Shown here: piece after piece, positions 18,578 through 28,418 of the stretch
Position numbering within the stretch: position 1 is the stretch's first letter
Layout of the letters: every line of letters begins with the position of its first letter
Source of the DNA: Noviherbaspirillum aerium
Lineage (GTDB): Bacteria; Pseudomonadota; Gammaproteobacteria; Burkholderiales; Burkholderiaceae_D
Reading direction: 5' to 3'
DNA length: 64,000 nucleotides
NCBI RefSeq assembly: GCF_008929045.1
Contig: NZ_VFAH01000011.1
Span: 62,001-126,000, forward strand
Made by a program: the position numbers and the translations under genes
The notes under the pieces: model-generated
Databases searched by the model: none
The model's input: the letters and a program-made list of their open reading frames with translations, nothing else
Told to the model about the DNA's origin: nothing

Positions 18578-19156
18578 TCAGGCGAAGTTCTTCGCAACAA
18601 AATCCCAGTTCACCACGTTCCAGAATGCCTCGACGAATTTCGGACGGGCATTGCGGTAGTCGATGTAGTAAGCGTGCTCCCAGACGTCGCAGGTCAGCAG
18701 CGGCTTGTCAGCGCTGGTCAGCGGCGTGCCGGCGTTGGACGTGTTGGCGATGTCGACGGAGCCGTCAGCCTTCTTGACCAGCCAGGTCCAGCCGGAACCG
18801 AAGTTGGTCACGCAGGACTTGGTGAATTCTTCCTTGAACTTGTCGAAGGAGCCGTACTTGGCATTGATGGCGTCCGCCAGCGCGCCGGTCGGTGCGCCGC
18901 CGCCGTTCGGCTTCATGCAGTTCCAGAAGAAGGTGTGGTTCCAGACCTGCGCGGAGTTGTTGAATACGCCGCCCGACGACTTCTTGATGATGTCTTCCAG
19001 CGATGCGTTCTCGTACTCGGTGCCCTTGATCAGGTTGTTCAGGTTGGTCACGTAAGTCTGGTGATGCTTGCCATAGTGGTACTCCAGCGTTTCCTTGGAG
19101 ATGTGCGGCTGCAGTGCGTCCATCGCGTAAGGCAAAGGTGGCAGGGTATGTTCCAT
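18578..19156 (-). CDS. sodB: Superoxide dismutase [Fe]
   Basis: 192 residues, standard length. It dismutates superoxide to hydrogen peroxide and oxygen in the cytoplasm. Metal ligands are in [10 protein letters not shown] (His near 27), VWNHTFFW (His near 73) and [11 protein letters not shown] (Asp and His near 155-160). [12 protein letters not shown] and the Gly-rich NGGGAPTG favour the iron type. AGGAAG precedes the start. It stands alone with its own terminator. Metal preference is from motif recognition only. Confidence 0.95.
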   Translation of the reverse strand: MEHTLPPLPYAMDALQPHISKETLEYHYGKHHQTYVTNLNNLIKGTEYENASLEDIIKKSSGGVFNNSAQVWNHTFFWNCMKPNGGGAPTGALADAINAKYGSFDKFKEEFTKSCVTNFGSGWTWLVKKADGSVDIANTSNAGTPLTSADKPLLTCDVWEHAYYIDYRNARPKFVEAFWNVVNWDFVAKNFA

Positions 19157-19330
19157 GTGGCTTCCTTTCTGTTTTCGGGCGGTTGATGTTGTTTTTGAAA
19201 GAGCTCAATTGTATGTCGGATGCGGCAAGCCTGCATGAAGGCGCGTTTTGATCCAACGCCAATAAACACGGGGAACCGGCATGCTGTCATTGCCGGCGAA
19301 TATCGACTATGCGGGAAGCAATATCGTCAT

Positions 19331-20704
19331 TCAGTCCAGCGTCGGCTGCACGCTGGCAATGCCGACTTCCGCCGCACCGTCGGCGAGACGCACGGTGACG
19401 ACTTCGCGCGGCCGTATATCCCTGGGCGACCGGATCAGCCTGCCCTTGGCGTCAGTGACCATGGCATAGCCGCGTTCCAGCGTCCGTTGCGGATTGAGCA
19501 GTTCGAGTTGTGCGGAAAGCGCGGCGAGCGCCTGGCGGCGCTGCGCGGCGGCCGTTGACATTGTCGTCGAAAGCCGGCGGGCATTGTCCGCCAGCCTTGC
19601 CCGGGCGGCAGCGGTCTGCGGCAGCCGCGCGTGAAGCCGCAGGTGCAACTGGTTCACTGCAAACCGCGCCTGGTTCAGGGGCGTGCGCGTGGCATGCGCA
19701 AGCCGGGTCTGCAGGGACTGCAGTTTCAGGCGTTCATGGGCAATGTAGGAGGAGGGGCTGACCAGCCGCCGCGCCAGCCAGTCCAGCGTCTGGTGCGTGT
19801 CGGCCAGTTGCCGGCGCAATGCCCGCGTCAGGTCGTCGGCATGGGATTCGAGCATGCCCAGCCAGTCAGCGCGGGGCGCTGCCGCCATTTCCGCCGCCGC
19901 GGTCGGCGTGGGCGCACGCAGATCGGCCGCGAAGTCGGCGATGGTGAAGTCGGTTTCATGGCCGACGCCGGAAATGACCGGCATGGAGCAGGCGGCAATT
20001 GCCCGCGCCACCGCTTCCTCATTGAATGACCACAGATCCTCGATGCTGCCTCCGCCGCGGCAGACCAGCAGGGTATCGACCTCGGCGCGGGCGGATGCGG
20101 TGGCGATCGCCTGGGCGATCTTTGCGCCCGCGCCTTCGCCCTGCACCGGCGTGGGATAGAGGATCACCCGCACATGCGGTGCCCGGCGGCGCAGGGTGGT
20201 GAGGATGTCGCGCAGCGCCGCCGCCTGCGGACTGGTCACGATGCCGACGGTGCGGGCAAACAAGGCAAGCGGCCGCTTGCGCGCCGGGTCGAACAGTCCT
20301 TCGGCGGTCAGCTGTTCCTTCAAGCGCAAGAAGGCCTCGTAGAGGTTGCCGATCCCGGCGCGTCGAATCGCCTCCACGTTCAACTGGTAATCGCCGCGCG
20401 GAGCGTACAGCGTCACCAGTGCGCGCACCTCGACCTTGTCGCCTTCGCGCGGCGTGAATCCGGCATATTGCGCGCGGCCGCGGAACATGACCGCACGCAC
20501 CTGGGCGGCATCATCCTTGAGCGTGAAATACCAGTGGCCTGACGCGGCGCGGGTGAAATTGGATATCTCGCCGGAAACCCAGGCCAGCGGAAAATTTCGT
20601 TCCAGCATGCGGGCTACCGACTGGTTCAAGGCGGACACCGTCATTACCGCAGGCTGGGCAGGGGCAGACGTCAGTGCATTTTCATTAAGATTTTCGATCG
20701 ACAT
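19331..20704 (-). CDS. xseA: Exodeoxyribonuclease VII large subunit
   Basis: 457 residues from the ATG at 20704, which has AGGAGG upstream. An N-terminal OB fold ([27 protein letters not shown]) precedes the catalytic region with [30 protein letters not shown] and [18 protein letters not shown] long helical region follows, and the C-terminus has [11 protein letters not shown]. With XseB it degrades single-stranded DNA and helps mismatch repair. xseB is not next to it here. Confidence 0.95.
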   Translation of the reverse strand: MSIENLNENALTSAPAQPAVMTVSALNQSVARMLERNFPLAWVSGEISNFTRAASGHWYFTLKDDAAQVRAVMFRGRAQYAGFTPREGDKVEVRALVTLYAPRGDYQLNVEAIRRAGIGNLYEAFLRLKEQLTAEGLFDPARKRPLALFARTVGIVTSPQAAALRDILTTLRRRAPHVRVILYPTPVQGEGAGAKIAQAIATASARAEVDTLLVCRGGGSIEDLWSFNEEAVARAIAACSMPVISGVGHETDFTIADFAADLRAPTPTAAAEMAAAPRADWLGMLESHADDLTRALRRQLADTHQTLDWLARRLVSPSSYIAHERLKLQSLQTRLAHATRTPLNQARFAVNQLHLRLHARLPQTAAARARLADNARRLSTTMSTAAAQRRQALAALSAQLELLNPQRTLERGYAMVTDAKGRLIRSPRDIRPREVVTVRLADGAAEVGIASVQPTLD

Positions 20705-21016
20705 TCGACCTCCTGCCAAGGAGCTGTCCACAGACGGGCGATAGTGTCCGCTCACTGTCACAGTTGGTTACAATCAACTTTGGCTTGATATAAGTCATTG
20801 ATTTAAAAAGTGAGTCGTTTTTTCGCTTGTTACTCTGGAGCAAAAGAAAAGCCTTATGAATCAAGCGCTTTCGCCGATTCCCACAGACTTTCCCACAAAG
20901 TTATCCACAGGATGCGGGCGGGGCTAGCGAGCACTTTCGGGCGACATGCCTGCTTGATCGCAGCGTCCCAACACGATACATTCTGCATCCGTCTGAAATG
21001 AACCAAGGAGCCTGTT
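20705..21016. other. Intergenic region between xseA and exbB
   Basis: 312 bases holding the divergent promoters. It contains TTATCCACA at 20901-20909 and related CCCACA motifs at 20879-20897, which resemble DnaA boxes but are too few for an origin. No ORF with a ribosome site was seen. Confidence 0.5.
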
Positions 21017-21622
21017 TTGCTCGCCATTATCCAAGCCGCCGGCTGGCCCATCTGGCCGCTGCTGATCGCATCCGTCATCGGGCTGGCCCTGATCATCGAG
21101 CGCTTATTGTACCTGCGACGCAATCGCATCCTTCCGCCGAACCTGCTCAATGAAGTGATCCGGGTGTACCAGAACGGCAAGGTCGGGTCCGACGTAGTCA
21201 CCAATCTGGAACAGAACTCTCCGCTCGGGCGCGTACTGGCGGCCGGGCTGCGCAACGTCGATGCGCCGCGCGAAGTCATGAAGGAGTCGATCGAGGAAGC
21301 AGGGCGCGGCACCGCTCATGAGCTCGAGCGCTTCCTGACCACGCTTGGCACGATCGCAACCCTGGCGCCGCTGATGGGCCTGTTCGGCACGGTCGTCGGC
21401 ATGATCGAAATCTTCGGATCGCAGAATGCTACCGGCACCAATCCGGCACAGCTCGCGCATGGTATTTCCATAGCCCTGTACAACACCGGGTTCGGCCTCG
21501 CGATCGCCATGCCTACTCTGGTGTTCTATCGCCATTTTCGTGCACTGGTTGACAGTTTCATCGTCGACATGGAGCAGCAGGCCGTGAAATTCGTCGACAG
21601 CGTCCACAGCAACCGGAAATAG
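21017..21622 (+). CDS. exbB: MotA/TolQ/ExbB proton channel family protein
   Basis: 201 residues. It starts with TTG, six bases after AAGGAG at 21005-21010. Three membrane segments are visible: residues ~8-30, ~110-135 (TLGTIATLAPLMGLFGTVVGMIEIF) and ~150-175. With ExbD it forms the inner-membrane motor that uses proton-motive force to energise TonB-dependent outer-membrane transport. exbD follows 9 bases later. No tonB is adjacent; a Tol-type role is less likely because tolA, tolB and pal are absent. Confidence 0.92.
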   Translation: MLAIIQAAGWPIWPLLIASVIGLALIIERLLYLRRNRILPPNLLNEVIRVYQNGKVGSDVVTNLEQNSPLGRVLAAGLRNVDAPREVMKESIEEAGRGTAHELERFLTTLGTIATLAPLMGLFGTVVGMIEIFGSQNATGTNPAQLAHGISIALYNTGFGLAIAMPTLVFYRHFRALVDSFIVDMEQQAVKFVDSVHSNRK

Positions 21623-21631
21623 GTCGTCATC

Positions 21632-22066
21632 ATGAACTTTCGCAAGGGCAAGGGCAGGGAAGATCCGGACATCAACCTGATTCCCTTCATTGACGTTCTG
21701 CTCGTCATTCTCATCTTTCTGATGGTGACCACCACCTACAGCAAATTTACCGCGCTGCAGATCACGCTGCCAACGGCCGATGCCGAAAAAGCGCTGGAAC
21801 AGCCGCAGGAAATCAATGTGGGCATCGACGCCCAGGGGCGTTATGCCATCGACAACAGGCAGATCGCGGTACGCGATGCCGGCGGACTGGCCGAAGAGCT
21901 CAAGGCGGCGGCCGGAGCCGGCGGACAGGCGAAGCAAGATCCGGTCATCATCATCAATGCCGACGCCACTGCGGCCCACCAGCTCGTGATCAATGTGCTG
22001 GAAGCCGCGCGTATGGCCGGCTTTGCCAAAGTCACGTTTGCCGCGCAGTCCAGCGGCAAGAAATGA
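21632..22066 (+). CDS. exbD: Biopolymer transport protein ExbD/TolR family
   Basis: 144 residues. A short cytoplasmic N-terminus leads to one membrane segment (PFIDVLLVILIFLMV, ~18-35) with the proton-carrying Asp at residue 21, then a periplasmic domain. It partners with ExbB. Its last bases overlap the lpxK start (ATGA), so motor and lipid A genes share one transcript, an arrangement common in betaproteobacteria. Confidence 0.93.
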   Translation: MNFRKGKGREDPDINLIPFIDVLLVILIFLMVTTTYSKFTALQITLPTADAEKALEQPQEINVGIDAQGRYAIDNRQIAVRDAGGLAEELKAAAGAGGQAKQDPVIIINADATAAHQLVINVLEAARMAGFAKVTFAAQSSGKK

Positions 22067-23076
22067 GGCGTGCCGAGGCAGTATTGCTGCAGGCATGGCA
22101 GCGGCGCGGGCTTCTGGCCTGCGCGCTGCTGCCGCTATCGCTGCTGTTTCGCGTGCTGGTTGGAACCCGCCGCCTGCTTTTCCGTTTGGGCATACTGAAG
22201 AGCACCCGGCTGCGGGTGCCCGTGGTCATCGTCGGCAACATCTTCATCGGCGGCACTGGAAAAACGCCCCTGACGATCTGGCTTGTGCAGGAGTTCAGGC
22301 GTGCCGGTTTGATGCCGGGCGTCATTTCGCGCGGCTACGGCAGCCGGCATGAACGGCCCACCGCGGTGACCGGCGCTTCGGCTCCCGCGGAAGTCGGCGA
22401 CGAACCGGTACTCATCGCCGCCCGGACGCAATGCCCGGTCATGGTCGGGCGCAACCGCGTGGAGGCGGCAGCGGCGCTGCTGGCCAGCAATCCCGAAGTC
22501 GATATCATCATCTCCGATGACGGTCTTCAGCATTACGCCCTGCAGAGGGATGTTGAGATCGTGCTGTGCGACGAACGCGGCGATGGCAATGGCTGGACGC
22601 TTCCCGCCGGACCCTTGCGTGAACCCGCCTCGCGCCGCCGTGATTTTACGGTCGTCAATGCGCCGGCACTTCCCGGGGCGATAGCCCAACCTGCATATCG
22701 CATGCTGCTCGCCGGTGATCTCGCCGAGCGCTTGTGCGATCGCACGCAGACCATGGCGCTGTCCTCCTTGCCTGCATCCCGCATCTGGGCGGCAGCGGGG
22801 ATTGGCAACCCGGCAAGATTTTTCGCCATGCTGGAAAAAGCCGGCGTACGGGCGAAGACCCTTGCCTTGCCGGATCATTACGACTTCGCCGGCAACCCCT
22901 TCGCAGGCATCGAAGCCGATATCATCCTGATCACGGAGAAGGATGCAGTAAAATGTACGCAAATTGATATGCTGAAGAATGACCCGCGCCTGTGGGTCGT
23001 ACCCGTGACGGCACGCATCGACCGCGTGCTGGCCGAACGAATAGTGGAGAAATGTCGTGGACGCCCGACTGCTTGA
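22063..23076 (+). CDS. lpxK: Tetraacyldisaccharide 4'-kinase
   Basis: 337 residues. It phosphorylates the 4' position of the lipid A disaccharide at the inner membrane to give lipid IVA. An N-terminal hydrophobic anchor ([18 protein letters not shown]) precedes the P-loop [13 protein letters not shown] near 58-70. Further family motifs are [16 protein letters not shown] and [12 protein letters not shown], and the C-terminal ITEKDAVK. It is translationally coupled to exbD and overlaps the Trm112-like gene by 20 bases. Confidence 0.96.
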   Translation: MRRAEAVLLQAWQRRGLLACALLPLSLLFRVLVGTRRLLFRLGILKSTRLRVPVVIVGNIFIGGTGKTPLTIWLVQEFRRAGLMPGVISRGYGSRHERPTAVTGASAPAEVGDEPVLIAARTQCPVMVGRNRVEAAAALLASNPEVDIIISDDGLQHYALQRDVEIVLCDERGDGNGWTLPAGPLREPASRRRDFTVVNAPALPGAIAQPAYRMLLAGDLAERLCDRTQTMALSSLPASRIWAAAGIGNPARFFAMLEKAGVRAKTLALPDHYDFAGNPFAGIEADIILITEKDAVKCTQIDMLKNDPRLWVVPVTARIDRVLAERIVEKCRGRPTA

Positions 23077-23245
23077 AATCCTGGTTTGCCCGCTGTGCAA
23101 GGGGCCTCTTGAATACGACAAGACCGCGCAGGAACTGATCTGCAACCCGGACAAGCTTGCTTATCCGATCCGTGACGGCATTCCTATCATGTGGGCGGAC
23201 GAAGCGCGCGATCTCAATGCGCCGGCCTCGTCTCCCACCGCCTGA
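23057..23245 (+). CDS. Trm112 family protein (YcaR-like)
   Basis: 62 residues starting with GTG inside the end of lpxK; GGAG lies eight bases upstream. It has the family sequence [16 protein letters not shown] and ends in [10 protein letters not shown]. Cys 11, 14 and 29 are candidate zinc ligands. Trm112-like proteins act as small partners of methyltransferases in other organisms; in bacteria this short form usually sits between lpxK and kdsB, as here, with no proven role. Confidence 0.92.
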   Translation: MDARLLEILVCPLCKGPLEYDKTAQELICNPDKLAYPIRDGIPIMWADEARDLNAPASSPTA

Positions 23246-23319
23246 CAGCAGCCCAATTCACCGGCGGAGCGCCATCGGCGTTATTCGTCATCGCTCCGTC
23301 CCGTCACTGGAATCGCATC

Positions 23320-24078
23320 ATGTCGTTTACCGTCATCATCCCTGCGCGACTGGCGTCGACGCGCCTGCCCAATAAACCGCTTGCCGATCTCGGAGGCAAA
23401 CCCATGGTGGTGCGGGTTGCCGAGCGGGCTGCCCTGTCCGGCGCAACGCAGGTGGCGGTGGCGACCGACCATCCAGACATCGCGGCTGCCTGCCGCGAGC
23501 ATGGCATCGATGTCCATATGACGCGTGCCGATCATCCGTCCGGAACGGACCGCATCGCCGAAGTCGCTGCCGCGCTGGCATTGCCGGACGAGGCTGTGAT
23601 CGTCAACGTGCAGGGTGACGAACCGCTGATCGATCCCGGACTGGTGGCGGCGACCGCCGCCCTGATCCGTTCGGATACGCCAATGGCAACGGCGGCTCAC
23701 GCCATTCATTCGGCGGCTGATGCGTTCAATCCCAACATCGTCAAGGTCGTGCTCGACAAGGCGGGCAGGGCGCTGTATTTTTCGCGCGCCACGATTCCCT
23801 GGCACCGCGACGGCTTTGCACAATCCACGGATCTGCTGCCGAACGGCTACCAGCCGCTGCGCCATATCGGGCTGTATGCCTACAGCAATGCCTTCCTGCA
23901 GGCTTACCCGCGCCTCGAGATTTCACCGCTCGAACAGATCGAAGCACTCGAACAACTCAGGGTGCTCTGGCACGGTTTTCCGATTGCGGTCCATGTTACC
24001 GACAGGGCTCCCGCTGCCGGAGTAGATACGCCGGAAGACCTGGCGCGCGTCAGAACGCATTTTGGTCAAGAAAAATAG
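23320..24078 (+). CDS. kdsB: 3-deoxy-manno-octulosonate cytidylyltransferase (CMP-KDO synthetase)
   Basis: 252 residues from the ATG at 23320; the frame is open upstream but the family begins at [20 protein letters not shown]. It activates KDO as CMP-KDO for addition to lipid A. Visible motifs are the nucleotide-binding [22 protein letters not shown] and HIGLYAY. It lies 74 bases after the Trm112-like gene, completing an exbB-exbD-lpxK-trm112-kdsB cluster. The ribosome site is weak. Confidence 0.95.
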   Translation: MSFTVIIPARLASTRLPNKPLADLGGKPMVVRVAERAALSGATQVAVATDHPDIAAACREHGIDVHMTRADHPSGTDRIAEVAAALALPDEAVIVNVQGDEPLIDPGLVAATAALIRSDTPMATAAHAIHSAADAFNPNIVKVVLDKAGRALYFSRATIPWHRDGFAQSTDLLPNGYQPLRHIGLYAYSNAFLQAYPRLEISPLEQIEALEQLRVLWHGFPIAVHVTDRAPAAGVDTPEDLARVRTHFGQEK

Positions 24079-24206
24079 AAGAAATCCCAATGGCGCCTGC
24101 CGTTCAGGCAAGATTCTGTGGTAAGTTTCATGAAAAGTTGGCGTGATACAAACACGCCCATACGGGAAATTTATCCCGCATTGCAAAAAATTTAAAACCA
24201 GTCTAG

Positions 24207-24872
<666 letters not shown>

Positions 24873-24874
24873 GG

Positions 24875-24907
24875 AAAAGCGGACCATGTGTCCGCTTTTT
24901 TGTTTTT
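24875..24907 (+). terminator. Intrinsic terminator of adk
   Basis: Stem AAAAGCGGAC / GTCCGCTTTT with a 5-base loop, followed by TTTGTTTTTG. It begins three bases after the adk stop. Confidence 0.9.
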
Positions 24908-25243
24908 GCGGGATGAACCTAATTCAAACCCGCGAACCAAAACTGGAAAGTGCATTTCGATGACCATGTTGGTGAGCGTGAGCGCATGGGTGTCGAGACA
25001 TGGAAAACAGATCCAACTACACCGGAACAAATCTGAGAGGCAAGAGCTTGCAACACAGCGATTGCCGATGCGATGAGCTTCAACCAGTTGTGTAAAAAGT
25101 TTTGCAGTGCGTAGTAGCCGAAGGACCCAGGCACATAGGCAGCGGATGCCAGCAGATACCGATACGGCAGCATGAGTGTCGTCCAGTCCTCCGGAACATC
25201 GTCGTTGTTTTAACTTTGTCGACAACAACATGGAGGAGTCGTT
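24908..25243. other. Spacer between adk and the pyrophosphatase gene
   Basis: About 335 bases with no supported gene. A minus-strand frame at 24919-25173 has a protein-like stretch (YRYLLASAAYVPGSFGYYALQ) but no ribosome site and may be a remnant. AGGAG at 25231-25235 is the ribosome site of the downstream gene. Confidence 0.45.
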
Positions 25244-27409
25244 ATGGCAACAGGTTTATGGTTTGCCGTAGTGTGCGGCGTGCTCGCCGTCGTCTACGGT
25301 CTGGTGTCGCGCAGTTGGATTCTTAAGCAGAATGCCGGCAATGCTCGAATGCAGGAAATCTCGCTCGCCGTCCAGCAAGGAGCAGCGGCATATCTCGGCC
25401 GACAATACCGGACCATCGCCGTTGTCGGCGTCATTCTCTTCATCCTGATTGCCATCCTTCCCGGCCTGGGCATGAAAACCGCCATCGGCTTCCTCGTCGG
25501 CGCGGTATTGTCCGGCGCCTGCGGCTTTATTGGCATGAATGTCTCCGTGCGGGCCAACGTGCGAACGGCCCAGGCGGCTGTTACCGGCATGAACGAAGCG
25601 CTCAATGTGGCATTCCGCGGCGGGGCGATTACCGGCATGCTGGTGGCCGGACTTGGCCTGCTTGGCGTCGCGCTGTTTTACTGGTACCTGGCGAGCGCGG
25701 GAGGCGACGTGACCAACGCGCATGATGTCATCAAGCCGCTGATCGGCCTCGGATTCGGCGCGTCCCTGATTTCCATCTTCGCGCGCCTTGGCGGCGGGAT
25801 CTTCACCAAGGGCGCGGATGTCGGAGCGGACCTGGTCGGCAAGGTCGAAGCCGGCATTCCCGAAGACGATCCCCGCAATCCCGCGGTCATTGCCGACAAC
25901 GTCGGCGACAATGTCGGCGACTGCGCCGGCATGGCCGCCGATCTGTTCGAGACCTATGTGGTCACGCTGATTGCGACAATGCTGCTGGGTGCATTGATGA
26001 TCAAGGGCGCGGAAAGCCAGGCGGTGCTGTATCCGCTGCTGCTGGCGGCGGTGTCCATCCCGGCATCCATCGTGGGCTGCTCGATGGTCAAGGCCAAGCC
26101 CGGCAAGAAGATCATGTCGGCGCTTTATACCGGGCTGTGGTGGGCCGCCGGCCTGTCGCTGATCGGCTTCGCCCTGGTGACCTGGTGGCTGATGCCCGAA
26201 CCGATGCGGGTGCCGATGATGGGGTCCGCCGTGGTCGGCATCGTCCTCACGGCGCTGATGGTCTATATCACCGAGTACTACACCGGTACCGACTACAAGC
26301 CGGTTCGCCATATCGCCGAAGCTTCGACCACCGGACATGGCACCAACATCATCGCCGGCTTGGGCGTCTCCATGAAAGCCACCGCCTATCCGGTGCTGGC
26401 CGTCTGCGCCGCCATCCTCGCGACTTACTGGCTCGCCGGCCTGTACGGCGTCGCCATTGCCGCGACCGCCATGCTGTCGATGGCCGGCATCATCGTTGCC
26501 CTGGATGCCTACGGTCCCATCACCGACAATGCGGGCGGGATCGCGGAAATGGCCGACATGCCCGAATCGGTGCGCGCCATTACCGATCCGCTGGATGCGG
26601 TCGGCAATACCACCAAGGCGGTTACCAAGGGATATGCGATCGGGTCGGCCGGCCTGGCTGCGCTGGTCCTGTTCGCCGATTACACCCATGCGCTCGACTC
26701 GGTCGGCAAGAGCACATCCTTCGATCTGTCGAATCCGATGGTGATCGTCGGTCTCTTCATCGGCGGCCTCATTCCCTACCTGTTCGGCGCCATGGCGATG
26801 GAGGCGGTAGGGCGGGCCGCCGGCGCGGTGGTCGTCGAAGTGCGACGCCAGTTCCGCGACATCAAGGGCATCATGGATGGCAGCGGCAAGCCCGAGTACG
26901 ACAAGGCGGTCGATATGCTCACCGCCTCGGCGATCAAGGAAATGATCCTGCCGTCGCTGCTGCCCGTGGTGGTCCCGATCGCAGTGGGGCTGCTTCTCGG
27001 CCCGGCCGCGCTGGGCGGCTTGTTGATGGGTACGATCATCACCGGACTGTTCGTTGCCATCTCGATGACCACCGGCGGCGGCGCCTGGGACAATGCCAAG
27101 AAATACATCGAGGATGGTCATCACGGCGGCAAGGGGTCCGACTCCCACAAGGCAGCCGTCACCGGAGACACCGTCGGCGATCCCTACAAGGACACCGCCG
27201 GTCCGGCCGTCAATCCGCTGATCAAGATCATCAATATCGTTGCCCTGCTGATGGTGCCGCTGCTGCCGGCCGTCGGACCGCAAACAGCGGGCAGGGAATT
27301 CACCTTTCCCGACGCTGTGTCGATGAAGTCAGCGCCGGCCGCGGGTTCTCCCGCAGCAGCGCCTGCGCCTGGAATCCCGGCGCAACGCACTTCGGGCCAG
27401 AAACCCTGA
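25244..27409 (+). CDS. hppA: K+-independent H+-translocating membrane pyrophosphatase
   Basis: 721 residues with about 16 membrane segments. It couples pyrophosphate hydrolysis to proton export. The PPi-binding motif [11 protein letters not shown] is near 192-202, with [19 protein letters not shown] near 220-240. At GNTTKA the Lys is residue 458; Lys instead of Ala here marks the K+-independent class. The C-terminal ~35 residues are an Ala/Pro-rich tail (AAAPAPGIP) beyond the usual end. GGAGG precedes the ATG. It probably saves ATP when growth is energy-limited. Confidence 0.96.
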   Translation: MATGLWFAVVCGVLAVVYGLVSRSWILKQNAGNARMQEISLAVQQGAAAYLGRQYRTIAVVGVILFILIAILPGLGMKTAIGFLVGAVLSGACGFIGMNVSVRANVRTAQAAVTGMNEALNVAFRGGAITGMLVAGLGLLGVALFYWYLASAGGDVTNAHDVIKPLIGLGFGASLISIFARLGGGIFTKGADVGADLVGKVEAGIPEDDPRNPAVIADNVGDNVGDCAGMAADLFETYVVTLIATMLLGALMIKGAESQAVLYPLLLAAVSIPASIVGCSMVKAKPGKKIMSALYTGLWWAAGLSLIGFALVTWWLMPEPMRVPMMGSAVVGIVLTALMVYITEYYTGTDYKPVRHIAEASTTGHGTNIIAGLGVSMKATAYPVLAVCAAILATYWLAGLYGVAIAATAMLSMAGIIVALDAYGPITDNAGGIAEMADMPESVRAITDPLDAVGNTTKAVTKGYAIGSAGLAALVLFADYTHALDSVGKSTSFDLSNPMVIVGLFIGGLIPYLFGAMAMEAVGRAAGAVVVEVRRQFRDIKGIMDGSGKPEYDKAVDMLTASAIKEMILPSLLPVVVPIAVGLLLGPAALGGLLMGTIITGLFVAISMTTGGGAWDNAKKYIEDGHHGGKGSDSHKAAVTGDTVGDPYKDTAGPAVNPLIKIINIVALLMVPLLPAVGPQTAGREFTFPDAVSMKSAPAAGSPAAAPAPGIPAQRTSGQKP

Positions 27410-27422
27410 GCTGGTCTGCTTG

Positions 27423-27452
27423 AAAAGGCGGCTGCGGCCGCCTTTTGCTTTT
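27423..27452 (+). terminator. Intrinsic terminator of hppA
   Basis: Stem AAAAGGCGGC / GCCGCCTTTT with loop TGCG, followed by GCTTTT. It starts 14 bases after the hppA stop. Confidence 0.88.
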
Positions 27453-27474
27453 CAGGCAAAAAATTGGCTACAAT
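27445..27474 (+). promoter_or_regulatory. Probable sigma-70 promoter of the SDR gene
   Basis: TTGCTT at 27445-27450 and TACAAT at 27469-27474 are separated by 18 bases. The -35 box overlaps the tail of the hppA terminator. Confidence 0.6.
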
Positions 27475-27485
27475 GCCCTTGGCTT

Positions 27486-27501
27486 ACGTTTACGTAAACG
27501 T
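27486..27501. promoter_or_regulatory. 16-bp perfect palindrome, operator candidate
   Basis: ACGTTTACGTAAACGT is its own reverse complement and begins about 11 bases after the proposed -10 box, so a bound protein would block initiation. It resembles sites described for the MerR-family regulator LiuR, which controls branched-chain amino acid and fatty acid catabolism in proteobacteria. That link is recalled and not verified. Confidence 0.6.
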
Positions 27502-27578
27502 CATCGGCTCGCCGCCTTGTCGCGTCATCAGATGTCGTTGGGCGTCATTGAAATTTCCAATTTGAAAAAGGGACGAAG

Positions 27579-28337
27579 ATGCAGATTCAGAATAGTGTAT
27601 TCATCATCACCGGCGGGGCTTCCGGACTGGGTGCGGCCACTGCGCGAATGATCGTGGAGAATGGCGGCAAGGTGGTGCTGGCGGATGTTCAGGTAGAGGC
27701 CGGCGAGAAGCTTGCCGCGGAGCTGAATGGACTTTTTCTGAAGTGCGACGTAACGTCCGAGGCCGACGGCAAGGCAGTGGTGGATGCGGCAACTGGGCTC
27801 GGCACCCTGCGCGGACTGGTCAATTGCGCCGGCGTGGCGCCTGCGGTCAAAACGGTCGGCAAGGACGGGCCGCATCCTCTGGAAGTCTTCCAGCGGGTCA
27901 TCAACATCAATCTCGTGGGCACATTCAACATGGCGCGCCTGGCAGCCGATGCCATGTCCAAGACCGAAGGCAATGAGCAGGGCGAGCGCGGCGTCATCAT
28001 CAATACCGCATCGGTTGCCGCCTATGACGGCCAGATTGGCCAGGCTGCCTATGGCTCGTCGAAGGCCGGCGTGGTCGGACTCACTCTGCCGATGGCACGC
28101 GATCTGTCTCGCAATGGCATCCGTGTCATGACCATCGCTCCGGGTATCTTCGAAACGCCGATGCTGCTGGGCATGCCCCAGGAAGTTCAGGATGCGCTGG
28201 GCCGCATGGTGCCGTTTCCCCCGCGTCTGGGCAAGCCGCAGGAATATGCGCATCTCGCCAAGACCATCATCGAAAATACGATGCTCAATGGCGAAACGAT
28301 CCGTCTCGACGGCGCGATCCGCATGCAGCCCAAGTAA
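27579..28337 (+). CDS. SDR-family 3-hydroxyacyl-CoA dehydrogenase (HSD10-like)
   Basis: 252 residues. NAD-binding [12 protein letters not shown] is at 12-23, NCAGVAPA near 86, and the catalytic Tyr/Lys in [10 protein letters not shown] near 160. The C-terminus ([21 protein letters not shown]) matches the type 2 / HSD17B10-like group that oxidises 3-hydroxyacyl-CoA or 2-methyl-3-hydroxybutyryl-CoA in fatty acid and isoleucine breakdown. Purines (AAAAAGGGACGAAG) form the ribosome site. The palindrome in its promoter fits control by a catabolic repressor. It is followed by ggt with its own ribosome site. Confidence 0.88.
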   Translation: MQIQNSVFIITGGASGLGAATARMIVENGGKVVLADVQVEAGEKLAAELNGLFLKCDVTSEADGKAVVDAATGLGTLRGLVNCAGVAPAVKTVGKDGPHPLEVFQRVININLVGTFNMARLAADAMSKTEGNEQGERGVIINTASVAAYDGQIGQAAYGSSKAGVVGLTLPMARDLSRNGIRVMTIAPGIFETPMLLGMPQEVQDALGRMVPFPPRLGKPQEYAHLAKTIIENTMLNGETIRLDGAIRMQPK

Positions 28338-28418
28338 GGAAAGAGCGGGAAGAATGGCGCAGCCGGATTGGTCCGGCCACCTGTCCGGCTGGCGCTTTTC
28401 TGTTGCCGGGAGTTTGTA

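Noticed and set aside
20879-20910. DnaA-box cluster as a possible replication origin
   Set aside because: Only one perfect TTATCCACA is present here, with another isolated one near 47597; chance alone predicts about this many in 64 kb. There is no dnaA/dnaN nearby and no AT-rich unwinding element.
24919-25173. Minus-strand frame between adk and hppA with a protein-like stretch
   Set aside because: No ribosome site and unremarkable composition after the first 40 residues. It could be a remnant but cannot be supported.
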